From Cellulosilyticum lentocellum DSM 5427 (lineage in GTDB: Bacteria > Bacillota > Clostridia > Lachnospirales > Cellulosilyticaceae), in contig NC_015275.1 in NCBI RefSeq assembly GCF_000178835.2, forward strand, positions 641,001 to 705,000: DNA of 64,000 bases, read 5' to 3'. This document shows positions 37,028-45,309 of the stretch, one piece after another; position 1 is the stretch's first letter, and every line of letters begins with the position of its first letter. Below the pieces are notes generated by a model that ran no database searches, was not told where the DNA came from, and worked only from the letters and a program-made list of their open reading frames with translations. Position numbers and translations under genes: made by a program.

Positions 37028-37287
37028 GCCTTGGTGTTTATGAGAAATGCTACTGGGCGGAAATGAGAGGAGAGGGCTATCTTCCAGTGTTCCGGTTCAA
37101 GTTTTTAGAGGCACTAGGCTAGCTTATTTTGATGAACGTGCGAAAACTCCCGCTGGTCAAACACTCGCACTAAAAACCATCAAAAACACTCGCCAAGTGC
37201 CTCTAAAAAAACTTTCCCAAGTCACCCTTCCAGATAGCCCTCTCCTCTCATTTCTTACAAGCATTATTGACCTCATAAGCAATAGGC
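37028..37287 (+). other. Giant structured hairpin element, copy 1
   Basis: About 260 nt form one near-continuous hairpin: TGTTTATGAG (37035-37044) with 37272-37281; AATGCT with AGCATT; a 23-bp perfect stem 37060-37082 with 37232-37254; AGAGGCACT with AGTGCCTCT (within 37102-37115 and 37196-37209); TTTTGATG 37127-37134 with 37178-37185; GTGCG with CGCAC; and an apical CC-GCT-GG. Loop blocks GATGAACG, AAACTC, TCAAACAC and ACCATC recur in the second copy on the opposite strand. No protein is encoded with confidence. It lies between the binding-protein and dihydropyrimidinase genes. Confidence 0.85.
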
Positions 37288-37355
37288 ATTGAGGCAGCCG
37301 GAAAGAAGGCGTAACGATAGTAATTTATCTTTTTTCTTGGAAACACTGCAGGATA

Positions 37356-37601
37356 GTAGCTTTACGCGTTATTGTTGGTAGAACTGAGAGAGGGTGGCTG
37401 TCCTAGCGGGGTGACTTCGGAGTATTTTCAGTAGGCACTTAGCGAACGTTTTGGATGGTACTTAGCCCACGTGTTTGAGGGAACCGAGTTTGCGGGCGTT
37501 CATCCAAAAAAGTGAGCTTAGTGCCTACTGAAAATGCGGAGCGGATCCACGTAGGATAGTCACCCTCTCTCAGTTCCGCCCAAATGGCCTAGTAAAGCCA
37601 C
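37356..37601 (-). other. Giant structured hairpin element, copy 2 (inverted relative to copy 1)
   Basis: Read on the minus strand it aligns with copy 1. Stems: GTAGCTTTAC (37356-37365) with 37592-37601; a 24-bp stem 37381-37404 with 37553-37576 (two G-U pairs); a 16-bp perfect stem 37424-37439 with 37520-37535; a 9-bp stem TTTTGGATG 37449-37457 with 37501-37509; GCCC with GGGC. The stem sequences differ from copy 1, yet pairing is kept. The GGGCGGAA block outside the main stem is present in both (TTCCGCCC at 37574-37581 here). The RBS of the dihydropyrimidinase gene starts about 20 bases after it. Confidence 0.85.
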
Positions 37602-37637
37602 CGACAAATTTCTATTAAAAGTGGAGGAGGAAGAAAA

Positions 37638-39005
37638 ATGGACTTATTAATTAAAAATGGAACAATTATAACAGCTGCTGAAACCTTTGTTGGAGATATT
37701 GCAGTAAACGATGGGAAAATAGTATGTGTTGGAATGAATCTTCCTGTAGTAGCTGAAAAGGTAGTAGATGCTGCTGGCAAGCTGGTATTACCTGGCGCTA
37801 TTGATGCACACACCCATTTAGCTATGCCTTTTGGGGGAACAGTTTCAGCAGACAGTTACTTAGCAGGAACAAGGGCAGCAGCTTGTGGAGGGGTTACCAC
37901 TGTATTTGATTATCCAATGCAAAGAAAAGGTTTTGGCATTATTGAAACAGTAGAAGCTAGAAAAGCTATATGTGATGTAGAAGCTTGCGTAGATTATGCT
38001 TTTCACTGCTGTATTACCGACTTAAATGATGGGGCGATTTTAGATGAATTTGAAGCAGCTGTCAATTACGGAATTACGAGTTTTAAATGTTTTTTAGTAT
38101 ACAAAAAGGAAGGCATGATGGTAGATGATGGCACCTTAGTCAAGGTTTTATTAAAAGCAAAAGAAGTAGGTGCCATGACCAACATTCATGCAGAAAATCC
38201 AGATTTAATAGACCTATATACAGCTCAGTTTTTAAAGGAAGGTAAGACTTCAGCTTGGTATCACTATATGAGTAGACCAGAATTTGTGGAAGCAGAAGCA
38301 GACAAAAGAGCAGTTCACTGGGCTTCTTCAGTAGAAGCGTCCTTATATCTAGTGCATATGGCAGACAAAGAAGGATTAGAAGCTGCAGTAGCTGCCAAAA
38401 GAGAGGGCCATGATATTTATATCGAAACCTGCCCACAGTATCTAGAGTTCACCTGTGATGTTTATAAAAGAGAAGATGGTAGAAACTTCGTTTGTTCACC
38501 ACCCATGAAAGGGGAAGAAAGCAAAGAAGCACTATGGAAGGCGATTAGACAGGGTGCTATTGATACAGTAGCAACTGATCATTGCCCTTTCCAAAGCTAT
38601 GAGAAGGATTGGGGAAAAGATGACTTTACTAAAATCCCCAATGGTTGTGCAGGTGTTGAAAATCTTTATCCTTATATGCTATCAGCAGCTAATGAAGGTA
38701 AGATTACTTTCAATAGGGCAGTAGAGTTGTGTTCTACAAATCCAGCTAAACTTTTTGGATGCAAACAAAAGGGTTCTTTAGCAGTAGGAAAAGATGCAGA
38801 CATTGTTATTTATGATCCTTATAAAGATGTAACCATTTCTGTAAGCAACATGCATTCAGATTATGACCATACCATTTGGGAAGGAAAAAAGATACATGGG
38901 TATCCGGTTCAAACCTATGTACGTGGCAAGTTAGTTTATGACAATGGAGATTTTGTAGGCACACCAGGTTTTGGAGAGTTTGTAAAAAGAGAACCTAGAA
39001 AATAA
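37638..39005 (+). CDS. hydA: Dihydropyrimidinase / D-hydantoinase family amidohydrolase
   Basis: A 455-aa cytosolic binuclear metal amidohydrolase opening the ring of dihydrouracil, dihydrothymine or hydantoins. Metal ligands: HxH in GAIDAHTHLAMPFGG, the carboxylated Lys in ITSFKCFLVYK, His in TNIHAENPD, His in LYLVHMADKEG, and Asp in TVATDHCPF. NGCAGVENLYP and GSLAVGKDADIVIYDP close the family pattern. GGAGGAGG precedes the ATG. It is followed 18 bases later by the PreA-type gene, so it sits in one operon with the enzymes before and after it in uracil or thymine breakdown. Confidence 0.93.
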   Translation: MDLLIKNGTIITAAETFVGDIAVNDGKIVCVGMNLPVVAEKVVDAAGKLVLPGAIDAHTHLAMPFGGTVSADSYLAGTRAAACGGVTTVFDYPMQRKGFGIIETVEARKAICDVEACVDYAFHCCITDLNDGAILDEFEAAVNYGITSFKCFLVYKKEGMMVDDGTLVKVLLKAKEVGAMTNIHAENPDLIDLYTAQFLKEGKTSAWYHYMSRPEFVEAEADKRAVHWASSVEASLYLVHMADKEGLEAAVAAKREGHDIYIETCPQYLEFTCDVYKREDGRNFVCSPPMKGEESKEALWKAIRQGAIDTVATDHCPFQSYEKDWGKDDFTKIPNGCAGVENLYPYMLSAANEGKITFNRAVELCSTNPAKLFGCKQKGSLAVGKDADIVIYDPYKDVTISVSNMHSDYDHTIWEGKKIHGYPVQTYVRGKLVYDNGDFVGTPGFGEFVKREPRK

Positions 39006-39023
39006 ATACAAGGAGGGAAAGCG

Positions 39024-40508
39024 ATGAATCCATTATATAGAGAGATTTCACTTAAGGAAGAAGTGAGTGGTTGTTTACTATGCAACGAAGCGGCCTGCAC
39101 AAAGGCTTGCCCACATGGGGTGGAGGTAGACAAAATCATTCGTTCCCTTCGTTTTGAAAATACGTCAGGAGCGGCTGAAAAGCTCACCTTAGAGATGGCT
39201 TGTGAAAGCTGTGATAACAAAGCGTGTTTAGAAGCTTGCGTTAAGTCTAAAATGAGTAAAACTGTTCCAATAGATGACATCATGATAAAGGCAGCTACCT
39301 ATCCTAAAACACCTGAAAAAGAAGTAGATTTATCTATAACCTTTTGTGGTGTACCTTGTGAAAATCCGTTTTTCTTATCTTCATCTGTAGTAGGTAGTAA
39401 CTATGAGATGGTAGCTAGGGCTTTTGAAATGGGGTGGGCAGGTGTAGCTTTTAAAACGATAGGTAATTTTGTACCTAAAGAGGTTTCGCCTCGCTTTGAT
39501 GCACTAACTAAGGAATCAGTGCCTTTTGTAGGCTTTAAAAATATTGAACAAATCTCAGACCATACCTTAGAAGAGAACTTAACTTTTTTGAAGGAATTAA
39601 AAAAGAACTATCCAACTAAGGTCATTGTTGCTTCTATTATGGGAACCAATGAAGAGGAATGGACCTACTTAGCAAGGATCGTTACTGAAGCTGGAGCTGA
39701 TATTATTGAATGTAACTTTTCTTGCCCTCATATGGCCACAGATGGTCTTGGATCCGATGTAGGCCAAAATCCTTTTCTAGTAGCTACTTATACAAAAGCT
39801 ACTAGAAAAGGAACCCATTTACCTATTTTAGCCAAGATGACACCAAACCTTGGTCATATGGAAATACCAGCTTTAGCAGCTATGGAGGCAGGGGCAACAG
39901 GGATTGCAGCTATTAATACAATTAAGAGCATTATGAATGTAGATTTAGAAAGCTTTTGTTCAGGGCCAAAGGTACGAGGTAAAACAAGTGTGGGTGGTTA
40001 TTCTGGAAAAGCCGTGAAACCCATTGCCCTGCGTTTTATCTATGAGATGAAAAGTCATGAAGGTTTAAGGAAGACGCCTATAAGTGGTATGGGAGGCATT
40101 GAAACCTGGAAAGATGCAGCTGAGTTTTTAGCTTTAGGCTGTGAAAACTTACAGGTAACAACAGCGGTTATGCAATATGGTTATAGAATAATTGAAGACC
40201 TTATAGAGGGGATGAAATTTTATTTAATAAATGAAGGGTATCATTCCATTAGTGAGATAGTAGGAAAAGCCATAGAACATATTGTGCCAGGTGATGAGCT
40301 AGATAGGGATAGTATCTGTTATCCCAAGTTTAATAAAAGCAAATGTGTTGGCTGTGGCAGGTGTTATTTGTCTTGCTATGATGGTGGGCATCAAGCACTT
40401 GAGCAAGAACCAGGTAGTGGTAAACCTATTTTAATAGCAAGCAAATGTGTAGGATGTCATCTTTGTAAGGTGGTGTGTCCAGTAAATGCTATTGAGACAG
40501 GAAAATGA
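39024..40508 (+). CDS. preA: PreA-type dihydropyrimidine dehydrogenase with N-terminal Fe-S region
   Basis: A 494-aa protein. The N-terminal region has cysteines 17, 20, 25 and 29 (SGCLLCNEAACTKACPHG) and a second cluster ACESCDNKACLEAC, like the N-terminal Fe-S part of DPD/PreT. The central FMN barrel resembles dihydroorotate dehydrogenase, with the active-site Cys in ECNFSCPHMATDG. The C-terminus has two [4Fe-4S] motifs (CVGCGRCYLSC and CVGCHLCKVVC). It lacks the FAD/NAD(P)H domains that PreT supplies, and no preT gene is in the window. It reduces uracil or thymine to the 5,6-dihydro form, or runs the reverse reaction. The electron donor may be ferredoxin. Confidence 0.9.
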   Translation: MNPLYREISLKEEVSGCLLCNEAACTKACPHGVEVDKIIRSLRFENTSGAAEKLTLEMACESCDNKACLEACVKSKMSKTVPIDDIMIKAATYPKTPEKEVDLSITFCGVPCENPFFLSSSVVGSNYEMVARAFEMGWAGVAFKTIGNFVPKEVSPRFDALTKESVPFVGFKNIEQISDHTLEENLTFLKELKKNYPTKVIVASIMGTNEEEWTYLARIVTEAGADIIECNFSCPHMATDGLGSDVGQNPFLVATYTKATRKGTHLPILAKMTPNLGHMEIPALAAMEAGATGIAAINTIKSIMNVDLESFCSGPKVRGKTSVGGYSGKAVKPIALRFIYEMKSHEGLRKTPISGMGGIETWKDAAEFLALGCENLQVTTAVMQYGYRIIEDLIEGMKFYLINEGYHSISEIVGKAIEHIVPGDELDRDSICYPKFNKSKCVGCGRCYLSCYDGGHQALEQEPGSGKPILIASKCVGCHLCKVVCPVNAIETGK

Positions 40509-40564
40509 GTTGTTAAGAAATAGTATGTAGCAATAGAAGATGATCAAGATGAGGAGGAAAGGTT

Positions 40565-41785
40565 ATGAAGACATGTAGCAAAGAGAGATTAGAGGATAAA
40601 ATAGTGACTTTTAGTAAATTTGGAGATACAGGTAAGGGAGGCATTACTAGGTTTTCTTTATCACCAGCAGCTCTTGAAGCTAGAGAGGAATTTTGTAAGA
40701 GATGTAAGGCGCTTGGAATGACTATTAAAACAGATGATATGGCCAATATTTATGCCACACTTAAAGGGGAGGAAGGACTTCCAGCTATTATGTCTGGGTC
40801 ACACATGGATTCTGTTAAACAAGGTGGAAATTATGATGGTATCTTAGGTGTTTTAACAGCTTTAGAAGTAGCTGAAACCATTGTGACAGAAAAGATTCCT
40901 CATCGTCATCCTATTACTGTAGTGGTATGGACCAATGAAGAAGGGGCAAGATTCGAACCAGCTATGATGTCTTCAGGGGTTATTACTGGTAAATTTGATA
41001 AGGATAAGATGCTGGCTTCTAAAGATAAAGAGGGAACTACCTTTAAAGAAGCCTTAGAAGCCAGTGGTTACTTAGGAGAAGAAGCAAATAGGATGAAGCC
41101 AGAAGAAAATATGGCTTTAGTGGAGCTGCATATTGAACAAGGGCCTGTACTAGAAGCAGAGAAAAAAGATATAGGAGTTGTTGAAGGGGTTTGCGGTATG
41201 ATTAACTATGAATTTACCTTTATCGGTCAAGCAGATCATGCAGGAACAACACCGATGAAATATAGAAAAGATGCCTTATATGCAGCCACCAAGACTATTC
41301 AATACTTACATGATGAATTAGATAAATTAGATAGTAAGCTTGTTTATACAACAGGTAAGATCTCTGCTCATCCTAATATCCATACCATTATCCCAGATGA
41401 AGTCAAGTTTACCTTAGATGCAAGACATCAAGACCCTGAAGTCATTAAACAGGTATTAGCTATTATTAAGGCTATTCCTGAGGTGATAGAAAAATGTGAA
41501 GTAAGTTATGAAGAAGCATGGTCTCGTAAAACAGTTGCTTATTATCCTGAGTATGTAGACTTTGTAGAAAAAAGTGCCCAGGAGTATGGCTACTCAGCTA
41601 TGAGAATGTATAGTGGACCAGGTCATGATGCTCAATTTATTGCAGATGTTATTCCAACTACTATGATTTTTGTACCTAGTGTAAAAGGGCATAGTCATTG
41701 TGAAAAAGAATTCACCCCAGTTGAGGCATGCTTAAAAGGGGCTAATGTACTACTTCAAACACTACTTAAGATTGATCAAAAATAA
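40565..41785 (+). CDS. M20-family N-carbamoyl amidohydrolase (probable beta-ureidopropionase)
   Basis: A 406-aa dizinc enzyme of the allantoate amidohydrolase / N-carbamoyl-L-amino-acid hydrolase / beta-ureidopropionase group. Metal-site motifs: SGSHMDSVKQGGNYDGILG, WTNEEGARFEPAMMSSG, VELHIEQGPVLE, and GPGHDAQFIAD; a dimerisation-domain motif is QADHAGTTPMKYRKDA. GAGGAGG precedes the ATG, 56 bases after preA. Following dihydropyrimidinase and PreA, it would hydrolyse N-carbamoyl-beta-alanine to beta-alanine, CO2 and NH3. Allantoate is less likely because no purine-ring genes are nearby. Confidence 0.9.
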   Translation: MKTCSKERLEDKIVTFSKFGDTGKGGITRFSLSPAALEAREEFCKRCKALGMTIKTDDMANIYATLKGEEGLPAIMSGSHMDSVKQGGNYDGILGVLTALEVAETIVTEKIPHRHPITVVVWTNEEGARFEPAMMSSGVITGKFDKDKMLASKDKEGTTFKEALEASGYLGEEANRMKPEENMALVELHIEQGPVLEAEKKDIGVVEGVCGMINYEFTFIGQADHAGTTPMKYRKDALYAATKTIQYLHDELDKLDSKLVYTTGKISAHPNIHTIIPDEVKFTLDARHQDPEVIKQVLAIIKAIPEVIEKCEVSYEEAWSRKTVAYYPEYVDFVEKSAQEYGYSAMRMYSGPGHDAQFIADVIPTTMIFVPSVKGHSHCEKEFTPVEACLKGANVLLQTLLKIDQK

Positions 41786-41806
41786 TTTTGCATGGTATAT
41801 AAAGAA

Positions 41807-41902
41807 GGGAGTGTCGTAAAAATCACAGGAATACAAAATATAATGCATTGTGTATGAATTATATTTTGTAGAATAGATTGATTTTATGACAATCCCTTTT
41901 TT
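41807..41902 (+). terminator. Long two-tier hairpin terminator of the pyrimidine operon
   Basis: The outer stem 41807-41825 with 41879-41896 (18 bp, one bulge) and inner stem ACAAAATATAAT (41833-41844) with 41858-41869 (12 bp perfect) are followed by TTTTTT. At about 90 nt it is much larger than the other terminators in the window. Confidence 0.85.
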
Positions 41903-41991
41903 GTCTTTATTATTCCTAATGTGATTTCTGTACGTCAGACTAGAAGTCTTCCTCTGGCTTCCTTCAGGGCTTCACCTCACGGTAGACACAT

Positions 41992-42022
41992 AAAAAATAG
42001 AGAGCATTTTTCAGCTCTCTAT
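41992..42022 (-). terminator. Terminator of the oleate hydratase gene
   Basis: A 9-bp perfect stem (41997-42005 with 42014-42022) followed on the minus strand by TTTTTTA. Confidence 0.88.
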
Positions 42023-42052
42023 GATGATTTCTATTTGATACTAATCCTATTT

Positions 42053-44035
42053 TTATATCATTCCGTCTCTGATTATGCCGTGATCTTTTAAAACTTTCTC
42101 AATCACAGTTCCTTTTAGTTTCTTAAGCAATGGTCTCTTTAATGCATTAAGTGGTCCTGGAAGTTCAATTTCAAGAGGAGACTTACCATCCATTAATTTT
42201 ACGCTACTATCAAGCAGCTCTCTAATATCGTATACGCTACCCCAAACTTCTGGAACGCCACGGTCAACCCCAAGTAAACCGTAAACAGCTTCCATGGCAG
42301 TACGAACAGAATACTCCGTTGTAAAAATAGTATCTCTTGGTGTTTCAGCAAACTGACCTAAGAATGCAAAGTTTACACAACCGTCTGGAATAACATCTGG
42401 TCTGTCCCCTTTTGTTCTTGGCATAAAGAATGCTGTAATATATGGCATCATCGTTGGTACACAGATTGCATGATTTTCAGCAAGGTCATCAATTTCATCT
42501 ACTGGAACACCCATATGGTATAACCATTCTGCTGTAATTTCTTTACCAGTACATTCTTTCATTGGTTTCTTAATGTAGTCCCCTGGAACATCTGTAAATA
42601 AGCTGTATACCCATACACAAATTTCATCTTTCTTCTGTTCTTTAAATTGTCCTTGTCTATTGATTGTCCAGCTCAGTAACCAACTAGAATCTTGACAACT
42701 CACGATACCACCAGTAACAACACGTCCACTTCTTGGATCTCTCTTACATATTTTTTCAATATAAGATATGATTCTATCATCAGAAGTTGTAACTGTTGCA
42801 GATTCCCAGTTGGTTTTTTCAATATCAGAGCAGAATTTTTCTGGATGTCCAAAAGCCTCATCTTGGGCTGCAATGTTTTTCCATAAACTCCAACAGCCAC
42901 TTGTACGAACTTCTGCATTGCCAACTGGTGCATGGTTTTGATCCCCATAGATTGTTCCTTCTGTACAACTTCCATTGGTTACAAATACAAGATCATTTTC
43001 TGTAAGGATAATTGATTGTTCTTCCCCGTTAACCTTACATTGAATCTTTTTGGCAATTTTCTTATCACCAACAAAATCAAATAATACATTCGTTACTTCA
43101 GTATTGAATTGGAACTTCACACCTGCTGCTTCTAAATATTTTTGCATTGGTAAAATCAAAGATTCATATTGATTATATTTTGTGAATTTTAATGCAGAGA
43201 AATCAGGTAAGCCGCCAATATGATGGATAAATCTTTGGAAGTAAAGTTTCATCTCAAGTGCACTATGCCAATTTTCAAAAGCAAACATTGTTCTCCAATA
43301 TAACCAGAAGGTAGAATCAAAGACTTCTTCATCAAATACATCTTCGATGGTCTTATCGTAAAGATCTTCATCTTTTGTGAAGAATAATTTCATAATTTGC
43401 ATGCAGCCTTTTTGGCTTAAATTGAATTTCCCATCAGTATGGGCATCTTCACCCCTCTTGTGTGTTGCACGGCATAGTGAGTAATTTGGATCATGTTTAT
43501 TTAACCAATAATATTCATCAAGTACAGACACGCCTGGTGTCTCAATAGATGGAATGCTTCGGAATAAATCCCATAAACATTCGAAATGGTCTTCCATTTC
43601 TCTACCGCCACGCATTACATACCCTCTCATTGGATCGTTGATACCATCACAAGCACCCCCTGCAATGTCCATAGCCTCTAAAATGTGAATATTTTCACCT
43701 TTCATTTGCCCATCTCTTACAAGAAAGCAAGCTGCTGCTAATGCACCAAGTCCACTACCTACAATATAAGCAGATTTGTCATCTACTCCGGCGGGTTTCT
43801 CTGGGCGAGCAAATGCTTCATAGTTACCTTTAGAATAATAAATTCCTTTGCTATTCTTTATATTCTTACCAACCTCTGTATTACGATATTCTGCAAGCTC
43901 TTTGGCTCTTTTTTCTTTGGCTTCTTGTCTTTCTTTGGCTACTTGTTTTTCTTTTTTATTCTTTGCGATTACTGTCATTCCTGCTCCAGCTGCTAATAAT
44001 GAAGCTACACCTATCTTTGCTATTTTTTTGTTCAT
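42053..44035 (-). CDS. Oleate hydratase (MCRA family) with N-terminal membrane anchor extension
   Basis: A 660-aa FAD-dependent fatty-acid double-bond hydratase (myosin-cross-reactive-antigen family), converting oleate or linoleate to 10-hydroxy acids. The core starts near residue 64 (IYYSKGNYEAFARPEKPAGV), then the FAD motif AYIVGSGLGALAAACFL, GGACDGINDPMRGYVMRGGREME and GQFAETPRDTIFTTEYSVRTAMEA. Usual members start at the equivalent of residue 64-66. Here about 60 extra residues precede the core: a hydrophobic segment (5-24) and a Lys/Glu-rich coil (25-62). AAGGAG lies 8 bases before the ATG. The enzyme detoxifies unsaturated fatty acids at the membrane. Confidence 0.93.
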   Translation of the reverse strand: MNKKIAKIGVASLLAAGAGMTVIAKNKKEKQVAKERQEAKEKRAKELAEYRNTEVGKNIKNSKGIYYSKGNYEAFARPEKPAGVDDKSAYIVGSGLGALAAACFLVRDGQMKGENIHILEAMDIAGGACDGINDPMRGYVMRGGREMEDHFECLWDLFRSIPSIETPGVSVLDEYYWLNKHDPNYSLCRATHKRGEDAHTDGKFNLSQKGCMQIMKLFFTKDEDLYDKTIEDVFDEEVFDSTFWLYWRTMFAFENWHSALEMKLYFQRFIHHIGGLPDFSALKFTKYNQYESLILPMQKYLEAAGVKFQFNTEVTNVLFDFVGDKKIAKKIQCKVNGEEQSIILTENDLVFVTNGSCTEGTIYGDQNHAPVGNAEVRTSGCWSLWKNIAAQDEAFGHPEKFCSDIEKTNWESATVTTSDDRIISYIEKICKRDPRSGRVVTGGIVSCQDSSWLLSWTINRQGQFKEQKKDEICVWVYSLFTDVPGDYIKKPMKECTGKEITAEWLYHMGVPVDEIDDLAENHAICVPTMMPYITAFFMPRTKGDRPDVIPDGCVNFAFLGQFAETPRDTIFTTEYSVRTAMEAVYGLLGVDRGVPEVWGSVYDIRELLDSSVKLMDGKSPLEIELPGPLNALKRPLLKKLKGTVIEKVLKDHGIIRDGMI

Positions 44036-44466
44036 ATATCATCTCTCCTTATGATTTTTACTGTATTCTGTATCATCATAGATTTAACAAGCCATTATTT
44101 CTAAATGCCAAATCATTTACCCTAGGGAGTGTTCTAAATTTTCAATGTTGCATTAAGCAAGATAAAATTTCCATCTAAAGTGTAAAGACCTCAACTAAGT
44201 TTTCTGTTTGAAACCTATGTTTTGTAAAATAACCTAATATTTTTATTGTTTCATAAATCAAAAGAACAATATCACCCATCCTACATATACATCTTAATGT
44301 TGTCTTTGCTATCTTTAGTTGGCGAATCTTATCTCACTTCCTTTATACTTGTCTCTATCTTAATTTATGTTTTTTTGTTTGTATATAGACAAAAAGGCTG
44401 TTATGTCTAAAAACTAGACACAATTGAGCTTTTGTACAAATATTAATGCTGTAAACTAATAAGTTT

Positions 44467-44523
44467 AAAATAAACCATCTGAACTGTACAAATCTACCTG
44501 CTACAATTCAGATGGTTTATTTT
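44467..44523. terminator. Orphan bidirectional terminator-like hairpin
   Basis: A 17-bp perfect inverted repeat (44467-44483 with 44507-44523; core TAAACCATCTGAA) with A-run and T-run ends in a region without genes. Confidence 0.75.
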
Positions 44524-44763
44524 AATCAATCATTTTTGTAACATCTCCTCCTAGAGCACTAAAAAAGAGAGCAAGCTGCGCTCTACGTAATCTAAAACAT
44601 CTTTGATACGCTATCGTAAAGATAGTACCACCTTAAGTACTATCTCATTCAAACGATTAACTTATACCAGAATTAGAGGATTTTGAACAATAACAACACA
44701 AATGTTTAATATAGCCTTAACTAAAAACAAATGAAGGTTGCATAATTATGAATTTAAAAAATT

Positions 44764-44792
44764 TTGAATATTTAAGTTCTTAATGGTATAAT
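44764..44792 (+). promoter_or_regulatory. Sigma-A promoter of the SHOCT-domain gene
   Basis: TTGAAT (44764-44769), a 17-base spacer and TATAAT (44787-44792), about 30 bases upstream of the start codon. Confidence 0.7.
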
Positions 44793-44822
44793 ATATATTA
44801 TATACATAAATGGAGGTAAGGA

Positions 44823-45155
44823 ATGAGAACAGTAAAAGTAATGTCTATCATAGCTATTGTGGTTTTTAGTTTTAGCTTCTTGTGTTTAGTGGGGTTCAGC
44901 AATAATATTGAGGACTATGAAGCAGCCATAGGTTGGGGAATTATAGCAATGATCTATGGTATCCCATATGCCATTGCTTCATTAGTAAGTAGTATAAGAC
45001 ATGGTAAGAAGGAAAACGGTACAGGAAGCAAAGGAAATTTTATGTCTGTAACAGAAGAATTGGTTCAGTTAGGTACTTTAAAAGAAAAGAACGCTATTTC
45101 TGAAGAAGAATATGATGTGATGAAAGCAAAATTATTAAGTAAAATCTCTGTTTAA
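44823..45155 (+). CDS. Small membrane protein with C-terminal SHOCT domain
   Basis: A 110-aa protein with GGAGG upstream of the ATG. Two hydrophobic segments (about 5-25, VMSIIAIVVFSFSFLCLVGF, and 37-58) are followed by a short polar linker and a C-terminal SHOCT motif (about 80-107: LVQLGTLKEKNAISEEEYDV and the following MKAKLL). SHOCT units mediate oligomerisation in many small bacterial membrane proteins. The gene is monocistronic with its own promoter and terminator. The function is unknown. Confidence 0.8.
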   Translation: MRTVKVMSIIAIVVFSFSFLCLVGFSNNIEDYEAAIGWGIIAMIYGIPYAIASLVSSIRHGKKENGTGSKGNFMSVTEELVQLGTLKEKNAISEEEYDVMKAKLLSKISV

Positions 45156-45169
45156 AGTAATAAAAACAT

Positions 45170-45208
45170 CCTCAGTTATACATGAAAAATGTAAGCTGAG
45201 GCTTTTCT
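45170..45208 (+). terminator. Terminator of the SHOCT-domain gene
   Basis: CCTCAG paired with CTGAGG, continued by TACAT/ATGTA, then CTTTTCTT. Confidence 0.8.
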
Positions 45209-45270
45209 TATTATGGTGCATATTTAATATTTCACAAAGAAAATCAGATAAGGTAAAAGGTAAATAGATA

Positions 45271-45299
45271 TTGACAACCAAAATGAGTATCGATATAAT
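45271..45299 (+). promoter_or_regulatory. Consensus sigma-A promoter of the T-box leader
   Basis: TTGACA (45271-45276), a 17-base spacer and TATAAT (45294-45299): a perfect consensus at both hexamers. Confidence 0.9.
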
Positions 45300-45309
45300 A
45301 ACAGATAAC

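Larger units (their letters stand above)
44036..44822. other. 787-base intergenic region upstream of the oleate hydratase gene
   Basis: No convincing gene is visible on either strand. It should hold the leftward oleate hydratase promoter in its first part. A strong bidirectional hairpin lies at 44467-44523 with no recognisable gene ending at it. The last 60 bases carry the rightward promoter of the SHOCT-domain gene. The hairpin implies a transcript (possibly a small RNA) in 44040-44465 or 44525-44760 that I cannot define. Confidence 0.5.

Noticed and set aside
37047-37292. 81-codon open frame across structured copy 1
   Set aside because: It lies entirely in the inverted-repeat element, has no RBS, and its composition follows the hairpin symmetry rather than codon bias.
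37028-37601. Retron, IS605 omega-RNA or CRISPR explanation for the paired hairpins
   Set aside because: No reverse transcriptase, TnpB/IsrB, Y1 transposase or repeat-spacer array is present nearby, and the two-copy inverted layout does not fit a retron msr-msd.
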